NCBI GenBank assembly: GCA_001692895.1
Contig: KV748189.1
Location: forward strand, 442,432-506,431
From: Cenococcum geophilum 1.58
Taxonomy: Eukaryota; Ascomycota; Dothideomycetes; Gloniales; Gloniaceae
DNA length: 64,000 bases
Direction of reading: 5' to 3'
The notes below the pieces were generated by a model. That model did not search any database and was not told the DNA's origin. It worked only from the letters and a program-made list of their open reading frames with translations. Positions 14,270 to 26,150 of this stretch are shown here, piece by piece; positions within the stretch are counted from its first letter, which is position 1; the number at the start of each line of letters is the position of its first letter. The position numbers and the translations under genes are program-made.

Positions 14270-15040
14270 GGCTTATTCGGCAGTATAATACGGTCGGTAC
14301 AGTGTTTATGGTCATGGTATAGGTCGGTACGGTTCGTATACAGGCTCTTGTCGGTGGTAGTACGGTGCCAGCGTCGGGTTCCGTAGGCATATCGGCACGG
14401 GATCTTATCAGATTCGGGTCGTAGGCGTATTAGCACGACGGGTTATCAGGGTTCGTAGGCGTATCGGCACAAGGCTTATCGGTTCGCAGGGCAGTACGGT
14501 GCGAGGCTTATCGGTCCGTAGGCGTATTGGCACGGGGACTTGTTAGATTCGGGTAGCAGTACGGTGCTAGCGACGTGTTTAGGTTCCGTAGGCGAATCGG
14601 CACGGAGCTTATCAGTTCATATAGTAGCAGTACGGTGCCAGCGACGGGGTCGTCTCGTAGGCATATCGGCACGAGGCTTGTCGGTTCGGGTAGGTAGCAG
14701 TACAATACCAGCGACGGGTTCGGGGGTCTAGGGAGCGAGGCTCTACCTAGTCGTGTTCGGCTCGTAGGCGTATCGGCACGAGGCTTGTTGGTTTGGGTAG
14801 CAGTACGATGTAAGCGACGGGCGGCTTAAGACAGTCTGGGTATCGGATGCGAATAGCTTCGGCGGCGGCAGTACGATGCTAGCGACAGGTTCGGGCGGCT
14901 TAGGACAATTCGGGTATCAGATACAGAGAGCTTCGGCGGCAGGTTCGGACGGTAGCAGTATGGTGCCAGCCATTGAGGTCGCAGGCGTATTGGCGCGGTG
15001 TCTTGTTATCGGGTCCGTATGCAAATCGGCGCGGAGACTT
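14270..15040. repeat. Degenerate GC-rich minisatellite in the TRIM-like interior
   Basis: Two cores alternate many times: 'gtaggcgtatcggcacgagg' and 'gtagcagtacggtgccagcg', linked by variants of 'cttatcggttcg' and 'gacgggttcg'. Spacing varies, roughly 60-110 bp per pair, so it is a shuffled rather than a clean tandem array. Short open frames across it (for example 14540-14731 plus and 14508-14705 minus) run through repeat units and are not genes. The GC content is far above the rest of the window. Confidence 0.8.
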
Positions 15041-15180
15041 ATCGTACCAGTTCAGAACCCTAGCGTCCTAGTCTACCCGCAGCCAGCAGCTCCTATATCT
15101 ACCCCGTAGGCGTAGAAAGGCATGCTCCGCGACTAGTAGCCCATAGGCCCGCCAGGTATAGAAAAGGGATCTAAATGTAG

Positions 15181-15430
15181 TGTCACGGAAGTAGGCACGA
15201 GCTGGAATACAATGTACTAAACAGGGTAGTAATTGAAGAAGGCTACGTACGCGTAACTATGCGTGGTTGATACAAAGACATTTAGATAAAGAAGAAGATT
15301 CTTCGTGTGCCAGGTCGGGTATAAATAGGGGTTGTAGGGGAACGTGCGTAGGTGTCTCGGGACGAGCGTGAGCACGGGTCAAGAACGTCAAAGACGCGTA
15401 GAGACGTGAGAACGAGTGAGTCCCGTGACA
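15181..15430. repeat. Right LTR of the nested TRIM-like element
   Basis: It matches 13637-13886 in length and sequence apart from a few transitions, and is followed at 15431-15435 by the second copy of gtcct. Both copies contain a 'gggtataaatag' stretch that could act as a TATA box on the plus strand. Confidence 0.93.
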
Positions 15431-16674
15431 GTCCTTATAAATTTAGCATACGTTATTATAACAAAACGCAAAACTTTTAATTAAATATTCTTTTGTTCCT
15501 TGCAGCATATTATCATCCCTCTATATATATATATCGTCTACTAATCTTATACCTTTTACTGCGTGGTAACTCTGCCCACTTCTACAATCTCTAATATAAT
15601 AATCCTGTTTTCCGTAATTCATGCAAGCTCCCTCTTTAAACTATTTTTCTTACTATAAAGTCCGCCTAAATATCTTCTGCTGCTAAGATCCCTAATTCGG
15701 CCTCTGCTCCTTAGACCTTTAATTACTTAATTTTTATCCTCTAGGTTTTTATAGTTTCTTACTCCATCTCTTATAGGCTTCTTTAGTACCACTTAGGTCT
15801 ATTAGCTCTGCGCCATACTATAGTTTTTAACTTAGCTTTTATTATTGCGTACTCTACGCCTTATATAACTATAGAACTCTATCCTAACCTTTCTTAGCCT
15901 GTTCCCTTTAGTAGATCTAATTATTAATCTTAATCGCCTAATCTATTAGTTCCCTTAGGGTGTCCATATCTTCCATTAGGATAATTACGTCCTAGACTTT
16001 AGCCTTAAGTCCTTATTTATACTGTGCCATAAGCGCCCTATTATTCTACTTTACTTACGTCGCTAACGTCTGGAACTACGTTATATACTTAATTGCTAAG
16101 GTTTATTACGTAATATCTTAGAGTTTTTTTTCTGCTATGGTCGTTGCCTTCGGGTCTCCGAATATTTATGTAAGTTATTCTATAAATCCATTCTAGCTTA
16201 AGAACATAAACCGTACCTCTTAGTTGGTGGTTATTATACTATTCGCTTATATCTCTATAAGGTAAGGCTTAAACTATTTAAGTGCCCTTCCTATTAAGAA
16301 TAGTCCTACATAGGCTATCTGATCTATAGGTATTGCTAGCTTTACTCCCTCCTATGCTACCTTAAAGTGCATTTATATAAGGAATCCTTTAAGCTTTAAT
16401 CTCTCTCCTAAGTACCTTTTAATTGATGGTAACTTAACCTTTACTACGCCTATCCCGTTAATCCTATTTTCCAACATTACATTATTTTCTATCAACTGGT
16501 CAACTATCTCTTATAGCTGTCTAACCGTTATAGGTTGCTATAAGTCAGTGTCTGCTATACTAGTGTTATTACCTAACCTTAAAGTAGTTGCCGCCGTTAA
16601 TGGCGTTATAGTAGCTGCTTTTAGTGGCATATTATTTAACTTCTTATATTAATACCGTAACTAGGTAATAATTG

Positions 16675-17099
16675 TATAACGGAACTTTATAGCAGGAACT
16701 ACGATGGGCTCGTTATTAGGCTAGGTGTGTAGGAAATGCAAGTACAAAAGTTAACAACGTAATAACAACTGGTGGAGTGGTTGCCTAATAGATTAACTCC
16801 AATTATATTCTAAGAATCACTACAAGGAAGGAACTATCTAGGTAGGGATTAAGGGTCCTTAAATACACAACCGTACTCCTATAAAATCCTTCTTCTACGT
16901 AATATACGTCTTATATATAAGGTACGTAAGTCGCTCCCGTTCCTCTCGTTTAATATATAGCATATTATATAACCTCGGCTACTATTCCTCGTCACATGGT
17001 TCTATCGGCTCTATCCTAAACCGTGTCTAAATTAACCAACTAGCTTCTTCCGACTCCTCTCCTAGTAGTCGTAACATCGTACTTAAAGCGTCCGTAACA
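16675..17099 (-). repeat. LTR of the 9.7-kb Gypsy element (upstream copy)
   Basis: This is the partner of 7347-7771, equal in length and easily aligned end to end. It is the 5' LTR for the minus-strand element. The gag-like region begins 45 bp inside it at 16630, a short leader for a Ty3/Gypsy element. Confidence 0.93.
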
Positions 17100-17104
17100 C
17101 AATT

Positions 17105-19016
17105 TGCACATAGATACGCGCCTCTAAGTTGACCACTATAGAGGTCTTATTGTTTCTTAAGCCTAACGGATCAACATATAATATATTTAGTCGAGTATTA
17201 TTGTCTACGCCACCACCCTCGGCCTAGGAGGTAGTTGGTTCCTTTATCTAGATATCCTCGGGGGTATAATAATATAGGGTGGAGTTAGGGATACTTAAGC
17301 TGGCCTCTAAAGACGTTCTAGATTTATCTAGCTATAGCAATCCTAACTGCCTAGTATTAGCAGAAAGTAGCAGAAGTTTTAGGAGTCTATACTTAAACTT
17401 CTAATTAATATAAGTCTAGAAACTCTAGTTCTACTACTAGCAACCTAGTATCCTCTTTAGCTATAGATACCTTAGCTAATACCCCTATTCTAATTAAGGA
17501 CTCCTTTAGGTTATAGAGAATTTCCTAAGAATTTTTAGGCAAGATTAAAAACGGTATAATAGGGCGTAAAATGGCCTTAGACCAACAAATACTCTAAATA
17601 GTTAATAGTATAAGAGAGAACTACAACTATTAATACTAATATATAATAGTTTTAACAGACGTACCAAGTCCATAATATAAATAGCATCTTTAAATAGCTT
17701 AGCAATTCCCTAGACAATAAAGTAAGAAAACTAAGTAGTAAAAGTAAGGATTATAGTAGTAAGAATAGAGAGACTAATTTAGCAAAAGGCCTCAGTATCT
17801 GTAATCGCTTAGGTCTTAACTTAAGCTATTTTCTTATAATAATCGCGAAATAAAAGCTAATAAAATATGGACGGTAATACTATAAAGGGTAGCAATATAT
17901 ATTGCAAAATGGATCTTGATTTCAAACTTGCTCTAATAAAGATTTAGTATTTAAGCTATATATATAGGTATTACGTGCTTACGGAGAAAGAGCTACTAAG
18001 AATTATACTAATAAAGGTAATACTAGGAGGGTACCAAAGCATAAAATGCCGAACTTTATCCTCGTCCTAGTTCTTAAAACGTTAACCTATATTCTTATTC
18101 CGCTCCGTAAGATATTAAACTATATTTTTACTCCACTTTATAAAATTTAAGCTAAGGTTAACCCTAATAAGCTTATACTATATTATAGTCTAATAGACAG
18201 ATTAGTATAGATAGAGACTCTAATAGCAAGACTTATATCAAAAAGAGGTATAGCTAATCCCATACATCGTAAGGAGGTTTTAGAAACGATTATTCCTTTT
18301 TAATAAGTAGATTCTAAACCAACCTATTCTAGAATAAAACTAACTACTCCTAGAATAATATAAAGAGAATAAACCGTAAGAGTAAATTTAGTTATCTAGC
18401 GAGGCCATTTTTTAAAATTTAAAAGAGGTTTCTAAGTTACAATCTACGTAGCTAAGCATATAATAATTATAACTATATAAATAATAGTGGAAAGAATAGT
18501 AAGGAAGGACATAGTTAAGCTAGCATAGATTAATGAATAGCAAGAGTAAGGCGAGAAAGGCCGGGGTAGCTATAGGTAGGCGGATAATCGGTAAGGCCTT
18601 AAGGCAATAAGAGTATAAATATAGTCAATAAATACTATATAGAAAAGCCTAAGGCAGAGAATGGGCATATAGAAGGCAAATGTGTATATTTATTCAAATC
18701 GGGCGAAACTAGTTCATATATCCTAGTCCTTCCCTTACTACGCCTTTCAATTTAGATATATCCGAAAGATATACTTTGCAAGAATAGTAAGCACCTCTTT
18801 CCTTTTCTCGGATCTGCTATAGAGGTGAAACTATATTAGACTTAGTATCTTAGGGATCGATTAATTAATCCTAAGCGTTTAGGTTATAGAGCTTTATATT
18901 TATAAGCTAGAACCCTCTTAAAAGGGATCTTAATCGCCAAAGGCTTAAAGGCGTTATAGCGTCCTACTAGGGGAATATAAGTGGCGTTCCGAAGACTAGG
19001 ACATAATATTTATTTC
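17105..19016. other. Degraded DNA right of the Gypsy element, no gene recognised
   Basis: This continues the locus interrupted by the Gypsy insertion, with the second target copy at 17100-17104. Some plus-strand stretches (about 18.2-18.6 kb) read as protein-like for 30-50 codons between stops, but I recognise no domain. No terminal repeats or RNA genes are seen. Confidence 0.4.
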
Positions 19017-19075
19017 GGGCTAAGCTCGGTCACTTTCCGAATTTCTTAAAATTCGGAAAGTAACTAAGCTTCGCC
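19017..19075. repeat. Imperfect palindrome, about 26-bp arms
   Basis: The left arm (19017-19043) and right arm (19050-19075) pair around a 6-base loop. The innermost 15 bases, 'gtcactttccgaatt' against the complement of 'aattcggaaagtaac', match at 14 positions; the outer part is weaker. It could be a transposon terminal hairpin, a head-to-head junction of two inverted repeats, or the core of a small foldback element. Confidence 0.7.
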
Positions 19076-19639
19076 TCTTAAAGTATACAAACCCAACTTA
19101 ATGCAAGTTGCGTAGTAGCAATATTGCCTCTTAACAAAGGTATTCGGTCAGATCCTCTATAAATTGCCTTTGGCTAGTATTACGTTACCATTAAAATAGT
19201 AGCCGCGCCATTTAAACTACCACAATTCCCTAGGTAGAAATTCCCAAGTTTATGTTATAACTATACTATCTATTACCAACGTATCGACTTAACTATCGCA
19301 AGAGAGCAAGTCTATAAAGCTGCCCGTAGTTACTTACTTAGGAACTTTTACTATAGTTAGAATTTTTCACATAGCTGTATTCTTACGAGTTCTCCACTTT
19401 TAGAATCGTATCATTTACAGCTAGAGCCGCATTCTACGCAGGGTTCCTTAAGCATTAGCGCGTAAAGCAAACGCTAGTAATCTTATCTGTTAAACCTAGG
19501 TACTAGGGCACCCAAACCCCATACTAGCGCTAATGCCTATCCCTCCTCAAAACCAAGAAAGCGCAGACGTTTAAATAATAAAAGTTGGTTTCTATATTAG
19601 CAAACTCGTAACAATAACTATAATTAGGACACTGTTATA

Positions 19640-20270
19640 AAAAGAACAAACCAAATATTTAGGACAAATTATTCTTAGTTAGTACTCTAGAAGTAGGCGT
19701 AGAGGATCTAAGAAAGGGCTGCCGGGGTTCTAGAGATACAGTTATATCTAGATATCTTAGAAGGTAATAAGGCTTAGATTAGTATATTTATAGAAAAGGT
19801 CCACTAAGAAATCTAAGAAATATTTAAGAATATAAACCTAGTAACGCTGCTTAAAGATATATTAAGAAAGATAACGGCGAGAGAATATAGGGATTTACTT
19901 TTAATCTAAGTATATTAGTTAAAGAAGGAAATAAAGAAGGAAATTAAGAAGCTAGTATGGTTTATACGTTTTATAGCGGCCTACGCGTATTTAGTTGATT
20001 TAGCTAATCCAAGTACTTATTTATCTCCTCCGCTTAATTTACACTTATTGGATTTACCTATAGGCCAGCCTTATCGTTGGCGTGTTATGGCTTAGATAGT
20101 TAATTTAATCGTTAATATACTACTCCTAACACGGTACTAGAAAGCAACTTTTATATACTCCACTCTTATAGGTTAGTACTAAGCTCTTAACTTTAAAGAA
20201 GCATTATTAACCTATAGTAGTGACGAATTTCTCTCTAAGTGTAGTTGCTAACTAGGACCGTAGTAGGCGA
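19640..20270 (+). pseudogene. Unrecognised degraded coding frame
   Basis: A plus-strand frame reads as a plausible protein for about 200 codons with few interruptions. It has a charged segment (EYRDLLLI, LKKEIKKEIKKLVWF) followed by HLLDLPIGQPYRWRVMA near 20.07 kb and a second block reading ALLTYSSDEFLSKC near 20.2 kb. In-frame stops are mainly TAG. I do not recognise a family. It may continue to about 21.1 kb, where the same strand stays fairly open. Confidence 0.4.
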
Positions 20271-21390
20271 AATAAGGTAGTGGATAGGGTGGTAGAGTTA
20301 TTACTATATAATGAGGTGTTAAATAACCTTAGCACTATAGATAATTTTATAGTATTTAATCCAGTTCTACTAATAAGCCAGGATCTTAATATAGGGTAAG
20401 TTATATACTGCTTAAGCCATTACAAGACTAATTTACTTATAGTTACTCCGATATTACGACTACCATTAGACTCCCAAATTTAGAGCTAAATACTAATACT
20501 TATACTAGGGTTAATATATTCCGCAAACTATATATAACTACACTCTTTAGATGTATCGATACCATTACTAATAACGTATCCTCTTACGATAGCACCTTAA
20601 TCAAAGAGGGGTATAATAATTTAGGTTTAGCATTAGACCCTAATCCTTACTCTAATATTACTAGGTTAATGGGTCTTATAGGCTAAGCAAAAGAAAATAA
20701 ATATATACATCTACTATAATAGATTTAATAAGAAAATATGCTAGGTATAGAATAAATAAGTCCGCCCAATACTGCAATAGGTGCGTATTTTAATTCTTAT
20801 GTACTTACTAGCTAATAATTCTAGTATATAATTAACCGGCAGATTATAAACAGACTACAGAAGATTTAGGCTATGGTAAGTCTCTAAGAAGATATCCCTA
20901 TAGATATCCTTAACTAACCCACTTTATTATAGACAGGAATCCTTCTTAGCACCTTAATTACAACACTAGCAATAATAGATAGTCTCCAAAATTGCCATAC
21001 TACCCTACTCCACCCTCTAGAGAAAACAGCATACAATTCTAAGCTACGCCGCCTCCCAATAGCGCAGAACCGCAGGCTAATAGCTAATTTCTCGATTTTA
21101 GGGTAAACAAACCTAATAATATAAGTTTGCTATTAAGTACTCTTAGAGACGAGCCTCTATTAGCGGAAGTAGACGGCGGTTATTGCTTAGGCCGTAAGTG
21201 TAGTCTATATATTAGAAGTTTAAAAAGTTATACTAATAAATAAACCCCACAGCCAACGCATACAGCACTTTAGTCATGACCCCCATTAACCTTAATTCTT
21301 TACCGTTCCCTTTAAGTTCGCTAGTTAACTTTAATACCCTTCTATAGCCTAATATCTAAAATATCCTTCCCATAAATATAGGGTCTATAC
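20271..21390. other. Degraded region, possible continuation of the plus-strand frame
   Basis: Protein-like stretches continue on the plus strand (for example about 20.45-20.95 kb) but with more stops, and I could not assign a frame with confidence. No repeats or RNA genes are visible. Confidence 0.35.
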
Positions 21391-21399
21391 CACATTTAC

Positions 21400-23400
21400 T
21401 AAGATCTCTATTTATATGGTATAATAATATAGAATATCTAGCGGGGGTTTAATATAGGCCGGGTTTTCACAACTAGCAATAATAAAGTTACTAATAGCTA
21501 TAGCTTTCCTAGAAATTACTAGTGCCTTACTATAGAGAGGATATATATAGATAGTGCTAAAGCCATAGACCGGTATAAGATGTTCGCCGGTAATTCGGAC
21601 CACCCTTATTTCTATATTTCCAATTATAGGTATATCCTAATATAAATAAGTAAATACTTTTTAGATAAAGAGCTTTTGGAATATACTAATTTTATATAAA
21701 GAGTGTTAAGTATTAGCTGTATATTCTTTAGAGAACAATAGTATAGGTTCTCCCCCACTTTATACCAGTCTAGCTCTGTTTTTACTTACTCCCCTAGTTC
21801 TTATAATACTTTAGTAGCTTCTAGCGATGTGGTTTGCTTAAAGTTGCCCAGTTCTATTATATTAGTATATAAATCTACTACTAATATATTAAAATCTATT
21901 TCTTTAATATGGATTAAAATATACTCTAGCGGTAATTCGGGTAATATATCGTAGGGAGGGATGGCTTTTCTACTTTAGGAACTGCCGTTACATAATATAT
22001 AAAAGCGTTAATCGCGGGGTATAGAGGGGCAGAAGTTATAATGGAATTTTTTTTTACCGCGTTAGAAGGCGGTTAGGAGAAGGTAGTTAGGAGGCTCGGT
22101 AGCACAAGGGGACCCCTTTAAGGCTTATTTTAACCATCTTATTATAGGACTCTATCTTACTTAGAAGTAGTACTATAAATTCCGGTAAAAAGGCTACTAG
22201 TAATTACGGTTTTACGTATAAGATATACTACTTAGCCTCCTAGCCGTAGCTAGCTATAGTTTACCGACTAACGTATAAATAGACTACTAAAAGACTCCTA
22301 GAGTTAATACCTAACCCTAAAAGCAATTAAAGACAAGCAGCTATACAGCCCGCGCCTTTCTACTCCTACTAACACCTATAAACATCCCGTGCCTTCTTAC
22401 CTACTACTAGTAACAGCTTATCTATGCCTAATCTAGAATAGGCTTCTTAAATAAGAATAGGCGGTATCCCTACTAATGAAGAGGGATTGGTAAGAGGAAT
22501 GGAGCTGTGTATCTAAGAAGTAATTAGCTATTATAAAACATCCCATAGCATTAATATATGCCACATTACTCGTTAAATACATCTATCCGCAGATATAAAG
22601 CGCAGCGTTCCGTATGCCTACTCCCATCGTACTATAAATAAGTCGTAGGGCCCATACAGTTTGGAATCCCCTAGGGCATTACAACTACCATTATACTAAC
22701 GTTCTTCTCTACATATATTATAACTCCTTACCTCCTTTATCTAATATTAACCGCCTAACCCTACTTAACCGGGCCGGAGTATAATAATGGAGTAACATTT
22801 GCAATAGTATTATGTTTATATCTACCCTAGCTTCTAAATATATAGTGCTAATATTTTATAGCCTAGGCTAAGGCGCTATATAATCCTAACGCCGAAATTG
22901 CGTTCTTTGAGAAATCTAAGCCTATCCCCCACTTATATGCCGTAGTGGTAAGTAGGGGCGAGATCTTAGAGAGTAGTACTAAATACTGCTCTACCACCAT
23001 AGAGGCGCTTAATAATTTATATACCGAGCTCCAAATAGAAGCACAATAGCAGTAGGATAGCAATTCCTTAATAGTGCCTATTTTTATAGCTTTTCCTACA
23101 TAGAGCCGCATATAAGATTTGAGATAATTAACTAAATATGTACCGTAAGAACAATCTATCCTTCCGTTATAAACCATATTTCTATTTCTAATACCCTAAA
23201 GAAATCTTAAGATTTATATAGTGTTCTTCTATAAAACCTATAGGCTACCCTATATAAAGACCGTAACGTAAGGGCTCTTTCCTAGACTAAAGGCGGAGGG
23301 CTTATTTATATATCCGTTTAAGCGAGCGTAGAATATATACTTAAGTTTCCAATAATTAAGAGCTTGGGGGACAATAGGCAGGCCAAAACTACGGTTAAAT
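21400..23400 (-). pseudogene. Long unrecognised minus-strand coding relic
   Basis: The minus strand holds the most protein-like unrecognised stretch in the window. From 23.4 kb it reads LPIVPQALNYWKLKYIFYAR, then an open run at 23177-22863 with KELLSYCYCASIWSSVYKLL, then a block containing VMPQGIPNCMGPTTYLQYDG near 22.6 kb. Between 22.0 and 21.6 kb it reads LPLEYILIHIKEIDFNILVV, and it ends with an open 63-codon run at 21603-21412. Stops between blocks are mainly TAG, and there are some frame changes. It may be one gene of up to 600 codons or two genes. I know no family with these motifs, and I see no signal peptide or catalytic motif I can trust. Confidence 0.45.
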
Positions 23401-24225
23401 AATATCTTTCTTTCACATGTCATGCAATTTATTTATTTATCACCCTACCTCTCTCGCTTTCTTAAAGTTTTCTTCCTAAAATATACTATTATAATCGCCA
23501 CCTAATTGACATTCTCACCTTCGACCGTACACACCCCTATACCCGCCTTACCCCGATCACTACTAATGGCCCTATACTCCGTCACTGCCCAAAGCATAGC
23601 TAGAGCCGAGCTATTACCATCTTCTCGCCCTTAACCGCATATGCATATATAGCGCCCTTTCGGCCTCAATTTTCTCTAGGATATATATTCACTAGTTACT
23701 CTCCTATAACGCATATATATATTTTAGTTGTTATTCCCGGCTAAAATATACCACAATTAGCGGGCCTAAGCCATCTATTGTGTAACAGTTGGATACTAGA
23801 GCAGGGCCCTAATCTACTTTTTATCCATAATATAAAAGCGCTATAATCCTACAGGCCCTAGCTATCTACGCCTTATTCATATTAAAATCAACAAATCGTA
23901 GTAATAACCGTGGTACTACTCTCCAAGGCTAGCGTTCTTATCTATCCCTAAAGGAAATTAGATGCGTATTGGGGCTCCATAACTTAAAGTATTCCAGTTA
24001 GTTCACTAATCTAGTTTATTTCCAATCCTCTTTATTACTTTCGGAGCCAGTATACCTACCCCTTACCCTCTATACAGCCTCTAGAGGCATATAATATCTT
24101 TATCAACCTCTCTATACCTACTAATACCTTCTATAGGGATACCGCAGCCTCTTCCTACTTTCTTTTTCTTATCTTCTAGGTAATATCCTAAAGAAATCTA
24201 AATAAGGGTACCATAGTGTCTCCAG
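23401..24225. other. Degraded DNA, less AT-rich, nothing recognised
   Basis: The stretch is somewhat richer in C than its surroundings on the plus strand. A serine- and leucine-rich plus-strand frame around 23.96-24.19 kb is possible but too short and repetitive to call. No repeats are found. Confidence 0.35.
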
Positions 24226-24645
24226 TTACATTTACTATAGATTCTCTAAACTTAGGAAAGTAGGAGGTTAAGGAGTGGGACTTAATAGCTTAGAAGGCGT
24301 ATCTATCTATAGAGGATAGACTTATACGGGAGGAAGGCACGTCCTAGGCATGGGATTTCCATATACCGTATCTTACACACAGCGCTTTTACTAGTACAGA
24401 AATATATAAGTAATTTAGGGATAAAGAGCTATATAAAGCTACAGGTGTAAGTAAAACACCATTTTTAATAATAATTAACTTATTATAATAACAGATATAT
24501 ATTTATAGCGTATATCTAGATAAGGTCGCGATAGAACTATATATAAAATCCAAAGTTTACTATACGGTAGTCACAACGAGTCGGTAGAAGAGTCTTGAAT
24601 TTTACAAGCAAATTAATAGCTAGGTCCAATAGGCTCGGAGGGGGG
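24226..24645 (+). pseudogene. Unrecognised degraded coding frame
   Basis: A plus-strand frame of about 140 codons with few stops reads as a soluble protein: KEWDLIA, AYLSIEDRLIREEGTS, AWDFHIPYLTHSAF, IELYIKSKVYYTVVTTS. It is rich in charged and aromatic residues, unlike random AT-rich DNA. I do not recognise it. The start and end are not defined. Confidence 0.35.
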
Positions 24646-25620
24646 TTTAAAGGGTTTTCTCCTAAATATAGTCGACTCTTTTTAAGAGATACTGTCTATA
24701 GTTCCTTCCTAATAGCTCTATAAGTTAGTAAGGCAGCAAGAAGTTAGAATAGAATTTAAAAGATTATTCTAAAATCTATTATGCATATTAATAAGGATAT
24801 CACACGCAACGAAGGTCGGTTAAACGGTAAGTCTATATTGCAGAGACTAGGGCTATATAGTTTAAATCGAATTGCCAATAGGTGCCCTTGCATTTAAGCT
24901 ATAGCAACATTCGTATATAGATCTATGGCAGCTTCTCGGGCCGATTTAGGTCTTAATACCTCCAAGAGGTAAGCATCTACCAATCGTTGTCACCTACCGC
25001 ATACGTATATTTCGGAGATTCACCTTTCTAAGCTAACGTACACCGCAACCAGCGTGCATTTCACCCTAGATGCTTATCCAATTCCGAAAGCAAGTAGCTA
25101 TATAACATGCACCTCCCTATAACTGCTAACACTTATAAGCAGTCTTATAGTCCTAGCCTTTGGCCCTTTACACCGTATAGCCCTTTAGAATACGTCCCCG
25201 CGAATAAAGAGCAGCTCGTCAAAGCCTCGACGCCCTAGATAGATACAATTACTCCCTTACCCTTCTACTAATTATCATCGCCTATAGCACCTAGAATACT
25301 ATGCATATATACCAGAACTATGCCGAAACATACTACCGCCGGTAAGATTACATGATAAAAGCTAGGCCTAGTCAAGCCTAATCTTTATTATAGCACAAAA
25401 GGCTACTAAATAGCCTTACATTTTCTCCCTAAACTCTTCGCATTTTAACTATATCCTACAACAGCAGCAACATTAGGTATGGTAATCTTAACGGTAACGG
25501 CAAGAAACCAGTAACCCCTTAACCCTATACCTACTAACGCTCTATTTCCTAATAGCACTCAAATACTATTAGTCTTTTAACAGCACTTAACAATATCCAA
25601 TTCGAATTAGCCTCCTATAG
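24646..25620. other. Degraded DNA, nothing recognised
   Basis: Stop-dense in all frames, with no motif, RNA gene or terminal repeat that I can support. Confidence 0.4.
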
Positions 25621-25629
25621 CTATAGACC

Positions 25630-26150
25630 GCCGTCCTATAGATGCCGAGAAACTAAAACTTATACTAATAGGGACATGGCACTCGGATCTTAGAGATATT
25701 AAAATTTCCTAGTTTACGACTCTAAAATATAAAAGACTCGCCCTAATAGAAGAAATACTTTAGAACCTTAAGATCGGCTCTAGAGAACTTGCTCGTAGAT
25801 TTTTAACTAAGCCTTATAGTCTTAAAATTGAGGGTCCCGAGGCTAGAGAATTCGGACATCTTATCTTAGCGCTTATTATCCTTCCTCTCTAACAAAAGAA
25901 GAGTTTCTAGGAGGCTATTAAGGGAAGAGCTTCTAAGTAGGCTAAAGGCAAGTTTATAATCTATAGGATATTTATAGTTATAAAAGAATACTTTAATAAG
26001 CTACTAAACTTTAACTAAGCTATACAGGGGATGTGTTATAGGCCCCTTATAAACCTATCTAAAGTAGATGCTTTATCTATAGAATTGGATAAAAAACTGG
26101 CTTCGCTTAAGAGAAGCACTACTTTAAATTAGTAAGCGATTTATTTTATA
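25630..26150 (+). pseudogene. Unrecognised degraded coding frame, charged soluble protein
   Basis: One plus-strand frame reads as protein over about 170 codons with a handful of stops. It includes ELARRFLTKPYSLKIEGPEA followed by REFGHLILALIILPL, then KGKFIIYRIFIVIKEYFNKL and ALSIELDKKLASLKR. The hydrophilic, Lys- and Glu-rich character and the long gap-free stretch argue for a former gene. I do not recognise the family. Confidence 0.45.

Larger units (their letters stand above)
13637..15430. mobile_element. Young non-autonomous LTR element (TRIM-like) inside the Gypsy element
   Basis: Two 250-bp LTRs (13637-13886 and 15181-15430) begin TGT and end with TGACA, and are flanked by the 5-bp duplication gtcct (13632-13636 and 15431-15435). 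The 1.3-kb interior has no gag or pol match. It holds a run of C at 13890-13897 directly inside the left LTR, which reads as a polypurine tract on the minus strand and suggests that orientation; a purine-rich stretch before the right LTR leaves some doubt. The interior is GC-rich, keeps CpG, and consists largely of degenerate repeats. Low LTR divergence and its nested position show that it is younger than its host element. It looks structurally whole as a non-autonomous element. Confidence 0.92.
7347..17099 (-). mobile_element. Fossil Ty3/Gypsy LTR retrotransposon, full length, nested
   Basis: Two 425-bp direct repeats (7347-7771 and 16675-17099) bound the element, and the 5-bp target duplication caatt flanks it at 7342-7346 and 17100-17104. 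The coding strand is minus. A gag-like region starts at 16630 just inside the upstream LTR. Pol remnants follow in the order protease (about 11.7 kb), reverse transcriptase (about 10.7-11.4 kb, with a recognisable active-site box near 10.8 kb), RNase H (about 10.0-10.4 kb) and integrase (about 8.9-9.8 kb). That order is typical of Ty3/Gypsy, probably of the chromovirus kind. It is thoroughly broken, with many disruptions spread over its whole length. A second LTR element is inserted at 13637-15430; without it and the extra target copy the host element is close to 8 kb. It is clearly old and RIP-altered. Confidence 0.93.

Noticed and set aside
14508-15109. Open frames of 63-77 codons on both strands in the TRIM-like interior
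   Set aside because: They run through minisatellite units and reflect the absence of RIP stops in GC-rich repeats, not genes.
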